From assembly GCF_021129155.1 (NCBI RefSeq), contig NZ_JAJOMC010000015.1:19501-83500 (forward strand): a stretch of 64,000 bases of DNA. The letters are read 5' to 3'. Position numbers and translations under genes: made by a program. This DNA comes from Arthrobacter sp. AK04 (lineage in GTDB: Bacteria > Actinomycetota > Actinomycetes > Actinomycetales > Micrococcaceae). Of this stretch, positions 58,874 to 64,000 are shown piece after piece; within the stretch, counting starts at the first letter, position 1, and each line of letters starts with the position of its first letter. Under the pieces are notes generated by a model that had not been told where the DNA came from, did not search any database, and was given only the letters and a program-made list of their open reading frames with translations.

Positions 58874-60898
58874 TCAGTCCATGCCGCGCAGGTCCAGCAC
58901 AAGCTCGGTATCACCATCGCCCTGGAGCACCACGGGGATGCCCCAGTCCTGCTGGTACAGGTGGCAGGCAGCGTGGTCCGGGATCTCGCCGTCCTCGGTC
59001 TCGGGCCCGTCGCACGCGGCAGCCCGGGCGGTGATGTGCAGGATGCCCTCCGGCACGTCCGGTGAGAGCTCCAGCGTGCGGAGCAACCCCACCGAGGTTC
59101 CGCCGCCGGACGCCAGCAGCTCCGGCGGCGTGGAGGAGATCTTCAGCTGGGTGGGATCACCCCAGCGGTCATCCAGCTTCTGCCCTGTGGGGGCGGTGAA
59201 GCGAACCGTCAATTCCAGGGGACCCGGCGCAACGGGGCTCTTGGGCCGGTGCGTCTGGACCGCGCCTTCGTCCACCTGCTGCGCTTCCTTGGGGATGGGG
59301 ACGAACACCACTTGGTGCTTGTTCGCCTCCACCACCACCAGCAGCGGCTCAGAACCGGCCGAGTGCGTGTGGTCCACAATCACATCGGACGGCTCCAGGA
59401 GGCCGCGCGCCAGGGTGGACACTGTGCGGCTGGCGGGATCGTACCGCCGCACAGCGCCGTTGTAGGTGTCGGCCACCGCCACGGAGCCGTCCGGCAGGAC
59501 GGTAACGCCGAGGGGGTGCTGCAGCCGGGCTTCCGCTGCCGCGCCGTCCCGGAAGCCGAAGTCGAACAGCCCCTTGCCGATGGCGGACTCCACGGTGACC
59601 GTGCCGTCGTCGTCAATTGCCAGCTTGCGGAGGGCGGACGTTTCGGAATCAGCCACCCAGATGTTGCCCTCGGCGTCCTCGGCTAGGCCGGAAGGCTGGG
59701 CGAACCAGGCCTCGTGCGCGGGGCCGTCAAGCAGGCCTTCAAGACCGTTGCCCGCAACGATGGCTACCGCCCCTGTGATGGGGTCGAAACTGAAGATCTG
59801 GTGCACGCCGGCCATGGCCACCACCACGGCGTTGAGCTTCCTGGACCATACGACGTCCCAGGGCGAGCTCAGGGCCACATCCAGCGGGTGCCCGCCGAGC
59901 TGGCCCGTGAATCCCGCTGCGTCCTCGTCCACGCGCGCCGGTCCGGACTCCAGCAGGCGCTGGACGCCGCTGCCGGCAAGGGTGGAGGCCTTGCCGTCCG
60001 CGAGGGACAGCCCACGGAGCCGGTGGTTGACGGAGTCGGCAATCACGACGTCGTACCCAGCCTTGGCTGCCACGTCTTCCGGCAGCAGGACCAGGCCTTG
60101 GGGCTCGTTGAACTGGGCCACGGCGGAATCCCCCGCGGCCGGGCCGTCCGCATGGCCCCTGGCGCCGGAGCCGAAGGTGCCCAGGACGGTATGGAAGTCC
60201 GTGCCGAGTTCCACCAGGCGGTGGTGGCCGGTGTCGGTGACCAGCCAGGAGCCCTTGCCGGCGTTACCGTCTGCTGCGGCACCTGCCGCTGTGCCGCCGT
60301 CGGACGTTCCATTCACGGCGGCGGATCCGCGGCCCGGCGGCAGGAAGAGCGCCTTGCCGGGGAAGCGCAGGGTGCCGGAGGTGGGCTCCGGAGCGACGTA
60401 CGGGCCCGAACCGCGGTGAAGCGTGCCCTTGGCCTCGTGCTCGGCGATGAGCTCGGGAATCAGCACGGCCAGGCCGTCCGCGTGGCCTTCGCCGGAGAGG
60501 TGCGCCACGATGTAGCCCTCGGGGTCGATGACCACAAGGGTGGGCCAGGCGCGGGCGGTGTACGCCTTCCAGGTCTCCAGCTCGGGATCGTCCAGGACCG
60601 GGTGGTGGATCTCGTAGCGCTCAACAGCGGCGGCCAGCGCCACCGGATCTGCCTCGTGCTCGAACTTGGGCGAGTGGACGCCCACCGTGACCAGGACGTC
60701 GGAGTACTGTTCCTCCAGCGGCCGGAGTTCGTCCAGCACATGCAGGCAATTGATGCAGCAGAAGGTCCAGAAATCCAGCAGCACGATCTTGCCGCGCAGG
60801 GCTTCCAGGTCCAGCGTCTTGCCGCCCGTGTTCAACCAGTTGCGGCCCACCAGTTCGGAGGCCCGGACCCGGGCATGCGTGCGTACGGTTTCGCTCAT
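58874..60898 (-). CDS. thioredoxin-like domain fused to NHL repeats
   Basis: A 674-residue protein, similar in layout to NHLRC2-type proteins. The N-terminal 160 residues are a TlpA/peroxiredoxin-like thioredoxin fold with the active-site pair C48-x-x-C51 in FWTFCCINCLHVL. Residues about 170-560 are NHL beta-propeller repeats (GLVLLPEDVA, YDVVIADSVNHRLRGLSL, GNIWVADSETSALRKL, GSVAVADTYNGAVRRY). A further C-terminal domain closes the chain. No signal peptide is visible, so it is probably cytoplasmic. Its ATG overlaps the CopD/CtaG stop as TGATG, which hints at a joint function in copper or oxidase assembly. Confidence 0.88.
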   Translation of the reverse strand: MSETVRTHARVRASELVGRNWLNTGGKTLDLEALRGKIVLLDFWTFCCINCLHVLDELRPLEEQYSDVLVTVGVHSPKFEHEADPVALAAAVERYEIHHPVLDDPELETWKAYTARAWPTLVVIDPEGYIVAHLSGEGHADGLAVLIPELIAEHEAKGTLHRGSGPYVAPEPTSGTLRFPGKALFLPPGRGSAAVNGTSDGGTAAGAAADGNAGKGSWLVTDTGHHRLVELGTDFHTVLGTFGSGARGHADGPAAGDSAVAQFNEPQGLVLLPEDVAAKAGYDVVIADSVNHRLRGLSLADGKASTLAGSGVQRLLESGPARVDEDAAGFTGQLGGHPLDVALSSPWDVVWSRKLNAVVVAMAGVHQIFSFDPITGAVAIVAGNGLEGLLDGPAHEAWFAQPSGLAEDAEGNIWVADSETSALRKLAIDDDGTVTVESAIGKGLFDFGFRDGAAAEARLQHPLGVTVLPDGSVAVADTYNGAVRRYDPASRTVSTLARGLLEPSDVIVDHTHSAGSEPLLVVVEANKHQVVFVPIPKEAQQVDEGAVQTHRPKSPVAPGPLELTVRFTAPTGQKLDDRWGDPTQLKISSTPPELLASGGGTSVGLLRTLELSPDVPEGILHITARAAACDGPETEDGEIPDHAACHLYQQDWGIPVVLQGDGDTELVLDLRGMD

Positions 60899-63072
60899 CA
60901 GCGTCCTTCCAGCTTGTTGCGTTCAGCCAGCCTGGCGTCGCGTTCGGCCAATTTGGCAAACATATCGTTGTAAGCGGTGAGATCGGCGTCGTTATTCCTG
61001 TCCGCCGCCCTGTCCACGCGTTTGGTCTCCCGCTGGTCCGAGCGGGACCACATGATGGCCACACCGATGGCCACCAGCAGGGTGGGCACCTCGCCGATGC
61101 CCCAGGCCACCGCGCCGCCCATCTGCTGGTCCAGGAGGGCCGAGGGGCCCCACTCCCTGCCCAGGTTGCCGAAGTAGTCTGCGGCGAGGAGGTTGGTCCC
61201 GCCCATGATGGCGACGCCGAAGAAGGCGTGGAAGCCCATGGTGGCCAGGAGCAGCAGGAGGCGCATCGGGTACGGCGCCCGGCGCGGAAGCGGGTCGGTG
61301 CCGATCATGGTCAGCACAAAGATGTACCCCGTGAGCAGGAAGTGCACAATCATCAGCTCGTGGCCCACGTGCTCGCGCATGGCGAAGCCGAACAGGTCTG
61401 AGTAGTAGAAAAGCACAATGGACCCGGCAAAGTTGGCGGCCGCGAAAAGCGGGTGGGTGACCAGCTGTGAGAACTTGGAGTGGATGAACACCAGCAGCCA
61501 CTCCCGGGTTCCACGGGAGCCGTCAGCCCGGGCGGGCAGGGCCCGCAGGGCGAGCGTCACCGGCGCCCCCAGCACCAGGAAGATCGGGGCCACCATGGTC
61601 AGTGCCATGTGGTCCACCATGTGCGCCGAGAACAGTATGCGGCCATAGACCGACGGCGGTCCGGACGTGATGTAAGTCAGCACAATGAGTCCGATGACCC
61701 AGTTCACGGAGCGGAACCACTGCCACTTGTCACCGCGCCGGTGGACCTTGGCCACGCCCAGGAAGTAGGCGACGAGGCCGAACAGCGCTGCGGCGATCCA
61801 GAGCCAGTCCAGGCGCCACTCGGTGAGCCAGCGCTCCGGGGTGAGCTCAGGGGGAAGCTCGTAGCCTGTGAGGATGAAGGCCGGCGAGGCGTCGGGGGCG
61901 AAGGTGGTGGGCTCCGGCGGGGCGGAACGGCCCAGGGCGACGGCCACACCGGAGGTTGCGCCCATCACCAGGAATTCCGCCAGGACCAGCTGCCAGAGCA
62001 CACGGCGCGAGGACAGGGTGGAGCCCTTGCGGCCCAGCTGCGGGATGACCCACTGCCGGTGCATGAATCCAATCCCGCCCAGGACCACGGTGGCCGCGGA
62101 CTTTGCCAGGATCAGCTGGCCGTAGGGAGAGCCGAAGAGGTCCCCCCAGTTGGTGATCCTGATGCTCGCGTTGATGACACCCGAGGCGAACACCAGGACG
62201 AAGGCGAAGCCGGCGAGGGACGAGAACCGGCGGAGCGTGGGTTCCGTAATGTCGGCGGAAGCTGCGGCTTTGGGGCCGGTCAGGATTCCGGACAGCAAGG
62301 CCAGCATGATGATGCCGCCCACCCAGGTGCTGACACCCACAAGGTGCAGGCCCAGGGAGTTGATGGCGCCTTCGTGGTCTGCGGAACTCGACGAGTGGCC
62401 GATCAGGGCGGTGGGCACCAGCCCCACCAGGGCCAGGACCAGCGTCAGGGCGAGTCCCCCGAGGGACCTCACGCCGAACAACGCCGTCGTCACTATTGCC
62501 GCAATGATGGTGACGGCCAGCCAGGCGCGCCCGGTCTCGATGTCCGTCATGAAGAAGACCAGGGCCTGGGTAAACTCAGCGTCGCCGGAGAGTCCCTGCC
62601 CTGCGACATCGGAGTAGGTAAGGACCAGGACGGCAATAGCGGACAGTGTCCACGCGGCACCTGCCACGGACGCCACGGCCAGGGCGCGGCTGAAGGCGGG
62701 ATGCTCAGGTGCCTCACTGCCGGCAGCCTCTTTGGCCCGGCTGCGGGGGCCCGTACTCCTGGGGAGGATTCCGACGGCGAAGAGCAGGCCGCCGATAACG
62801 GCCGCCAACGAGACGTTGTGGATGGCCTTGCTGACGGGGAGGCCCCAACGGACAAACGCTCCAGGGTCGGAGACAGCCCGGGCACCAGCTGCGCCGGAGA
62901 AGATCAGCGCCGCTGCAAGGCCCAGGAACAGGGCAGCCAGCCCGGCCACCTGCCAGCCCCGGGGAATTCCCAGGGAACCGCTGTCTTTGCCCGGCGCACC
63001 CTTGCCCGGCGCTCCCTTGGCAGGAACGGACTGGGGGTGGGTGGAACGTGGTTTTGCGGCAGAAGACACCAT
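60898..63072 (-). CDS. fused copper-resistance CopD / cytochrome oxidase assembly CtaG protein
   Basis: A 724-residue membrane protein with about 16 helices. After an N-terminal helix, residues 75-400 form a CopD domain (SVSTWVGGIIMLALLS-like VGVSTWVGGIIMLALLSGIL, AGFAFVLVFASGVINASIR, GQLILAKSAATVVLGGIG). Residues about 420-690 are a caa3-type CtaG domain (YITSGPPSVYGRILFSAHMVDHMALTMVAPIFLVLGAPVTLALR; the HMVDHM histidines are conserved). It probably moves copper across the membrane for oxidase maturation. The C-terminal 40 residues are polar and charged. Confidence 0.9.
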   Translation of the reverse strand: MVSSAAKPRSTHPQSVPAKGAPGKGAPGKDSGSLGIPRGWQVAGLAALFLGLAAALIFSGAAGARAVSDPGAFVRWGLPVSKAIHNVSLAAVIGGLLFAVGILPRSTGPRSRAKEAAGSEAPEHPAFSRALAVASVAGAAWTLSAIAVLVLTYSDVAGQGLSGDAEFTQALVFFMTDIETGRAWLAVTIIAAIVTTALFGVRSLGGLALTLVLALVGLVPTALIGHSSSSADHEGAINSLGLHLVGVSTWVGGIIMLALLSGILTGPKAAASADITEPTLRRFSSLAGFAFVLVFASGVINASIRITNWGDLFGSPYGQLILAKSAATVVLGGIGFMHRQWVIPQLGRKGSTLSSRRVLWQLVLAEFLVMGATSGVAVALGRSAPPEPTTFAPDASPAFILTGYELPPELTPERWLTEWRLDWLWIAAALFGLVAYFLGVAKVHRRGDKWQWFRSVNWVIGLIVLTYITSGPPSVYGRILFSAHMVDHMALTMVAPIFLVLGAPVTLALRALPARADGSRGTREWLLVFIHSKFSQLVTHPLFAAANFAGSIVLFYYSDLFGFAMREHVGHELMIVHFLLTGYIFVLTMIGTDPLPRRAPYPMRLLLLLATMGFHAFFGVAIMGGTNLLAADYFGNLGREWGPSALLDQQMGGAVAWGIGEVPTLLVAIGVAIMWSRSDQRETKRVDRAADRNNDADLTAYNDMFAKLAERDARLAERNKLEGR

Positions 63073-63117
63073 TCCATTGTCCGCTACGCCTGCCCGGCCC
63101 GCGAATCGGCATTAAAA

Positions 63118-63155
63118 GCAAAAGGAGCGGCAACCTTGTGGTTGCCGCTCCTTTT
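63118..63155 (-). terminator. terminator of the HU gene
   Basis: AAAAGGAGCGGCAACC and GGTTGCCGCTCCTTTT form a perfect 16-bp stem around TTGT. It is followed on the minus strand by TGCTTTTA. It sits 33-70 bp beyond the hup stop. Confidence 0.9.
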
Positions 63156-63187
63156 CCGCGCCGGCTCAGTGCCGGGGAGGAAGAAGC

Positions 63188-63475
63188 TTACTTCTTGTTG
63201 GAGACTGCAGCCTTCAGCTTGGAGCCGGCGGTCAGCTTGACGCTGTGGCCTGCCGCGATCTGGATGGTCTCGCCGGTCTGCGGGTTGCGGCCGGTGCGTG
63301 CTGCACGGTCGGTGCGCTCGACGGCGAGCCAGCCCGGGATGGTGATCTTCTCGCCCGCGGCGACAGAAGTCTCGAAAACCTCGAACAGTGCGTCGAGGAC
63401 GGAGTTGACGGCTGCCTGGCTGGTGCCGGCCTTGCCTGCTACCTCTGCAACAAGTTCACTACGGTTCTTAGCCAT
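63188..63475 (-). CDS. hup: HU-family nucleoid protein
   Basis: A 95-residue DNA-bending protein with the HU/IHF fold: MAKNRSELVAEVAGKAG, a helix-turn-helix core, ITIPGWLAVERTDRAARTGRNPQTGE (the beta-arm region with the GRNPxTGE signature) and IQIAAGHSVKLTAGSKLK. It lacks the long Lys/Ala-rich tail of mycobacterial HU, being a short form. AGGAGG is 6 nt before the ATG. It compacts DNA and would be the first candidate to bind the nearby phased repeats. Monocistronic. Confidence 0.95.
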   Translation of the reverse strand: MAKNRSELVAEVAGKAGTSQAAVNSVLDALFEVFETSVAAGEKITIPGWLAVERTDRAARTGRNPQTGETIQIAAGHSVKLTAGSKLKAAVSNKK

Positions 63476-63687
63476 TTATGTCCTCCTGGACGGTCATGAT
63501 TCTGGAGCCTGAACGCGGCATGCGCACAAGCCACTGTTCGAAAACTTACCAGCTTGGGCCCCTCCGTTCCGCAAATTCCGCGTGTTTCCGCCACTTTTTG
63601 AGGTTAATCACCGGGTTTGCGGGGTTTTCACTCCCGGATTCAGCCACCAGCGGACGCTCCTTGACGCAATTCCCGCCCCGCCGCTGC
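63476..63687. promoter_or_regulatory. hup upstream region
   Basis: About 210 bp of leader between the HU start and the repeat array. It holds the AGGAGG site and no open frame I trust; I see no sharp promoter boxes, only a weak minus-strand TAAGTT near 63545. Confidence 0.4.
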
Positions 63688-63943
63688 GACGCTCTCTCAC
63701 TTAACGTCGGGTTTTCCGGGACGCTCTCTCAGTCGATGCGGGGTTCGGCGGGACGCTCTTCCACTTGATGCGGGGTTCGGCGGGACGCTCCATCACTCGA
63801 TGTGGGTGGTGGGGGTTTCCTGCCGGCAGGAAGTGGGAAGGGCCCGCCCGGGAGGGTGCCATCAAGTGAGGGAGGATCACCCGGGAAACCGCCATCATGT
63901 GCGGGAGGATCGTCCGGGAAGCGGCATCATGTGCGGGAGGATC
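63688..63943. repeat. array B: 32-bp-phased repeat units, four forward and three reverse
   Basis: Forward units with core ACGCTCTCTCACTTGATGCGGGG start at 63689, 63721, 63753 and 63785, exactly 32 bp apart. After a centre containing the palindrome TTCCTGCCGGCAGGAA (63817-63832), reverse units (CATCAAGTGAGGGAGGATC and CATCATGTGCGGGAGGATC) start at 63860, 63893 and 63925. Forward and reverse pairs are symmetric about 63832. It has the same core and phase as the array at 33943-34107, but the reverse units have drifted. The last 57 bp of the window (63944-64000) show G/T-rich sequence without a clear unit. Confidence 0.85.
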
Positions 63944-64000
63944 GTCGGGGGTGGGTCCTCGGGATGGTCCCTGGGGCTGGGTCTGGTCCGGGTGTGTGTG

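Overview
The window is about 64 kb of GC-rich chromosomal DNA from an actinobacterium, most likely Arthrobacter or Pseudarthrobacter. This rests on the GC-rich codon use, the Mrp antiporter with a fused A/B subunit, the fused CopD/CtaG protein, the GH15 enzyme with an OtsB-like domain, DUF4383 and DUF4235 proteins, many ATGA/GTGA gene overlaps, and many starts without a ribosome binding site that sit 6-9 nt behind a TAnnnT -10 box. I see no prophage, insertion sequence, CRISPR array or rRNA. It reads as ordinary core and accessory chromosome with one tRNA-Gly(CCC).

Layout. 0.2-5.2 kb: a secreted GH25-like protein, then a thiamine/HMP ECF transporter (ykoE-ykoD-ykoC) behind a TPP riboswitch, and a UPF0303 protein. 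5.3-8.6 kb: a DUF4383 membrane protein, a tightly coupled three-gene operon of unknown purpose (haem-oxygenase-like diiron protein, GT2 glycosyltransferase, CDGSH Fe-S protein), and a DUF4235 protein. 8.7-15.2 kb: the Mrp Na+/H+ antiporter operon on the minus strand. 15.4-20.8 kb: an MFS transporter and a sugar-type catabolic operon (Gfo/Idh/MocA dehydrogenase, PmoA-like protein, cupin, LacI regulator) behind a promoter carrying a tandem LacI-type operator. 20.8-23.1 kb: a KhtTU-like K+/H+ antiporter pair and dcd. 23.2-30.1 kb: a secreted CAP protein, SRPBCC protein, tRNA-Gly, a lysine-rich mini-protein coupled to an N5-(carboxyethyl)ornithine synthase-like enzyme, an MFS exporter and a LysR regulator.

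30.3-36.7 kb is a proline-use locus: putA, an amino-acid permease and a divergent LysR regulator. The same CTAA-N10-TTAG inverted repeat lies in front of putA and between the permease and the regulator. Between permease and putA is a non-coding array of six 32-bp-phased repeat units, three in each orientation about one dyad. A related array lies at 63.69-63.94 kb beside the HU gene. 36.8-46.7 kb holds panD, an AEC transporter, a sarcosine-oxidase-like flavoprotein, a drug-type MFS, the degenerate-OtsB/GH15 fusion, an LLM oxidoreductase, an aldo/keto reductase and a DJ-1/PfpI protein. 46.7-49.1 kb encodes an unusual secreted protein that is nearly all coiled coil.

49.3-54.9 kb is a choline-to-glycine-betaine locus (BetI-like TetR, betB, betA, permease), with three palindromes ahead of betB, one overlapping the -35 of an apparently leaderless promoter. 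55-63.5 kb carries a HerA-like ATPase, an anchored hypothetical, an AbiEi/DUF559 protein, a thioredoxin-NHL protein coupled to CopD/CtaG, and HU. The features of most interest are the phased dyad repeat arrays, the diiron/GT2/CDGSH operon, the coiled-coil protein, and the regulatory palindromes that tie regulators to their operons.
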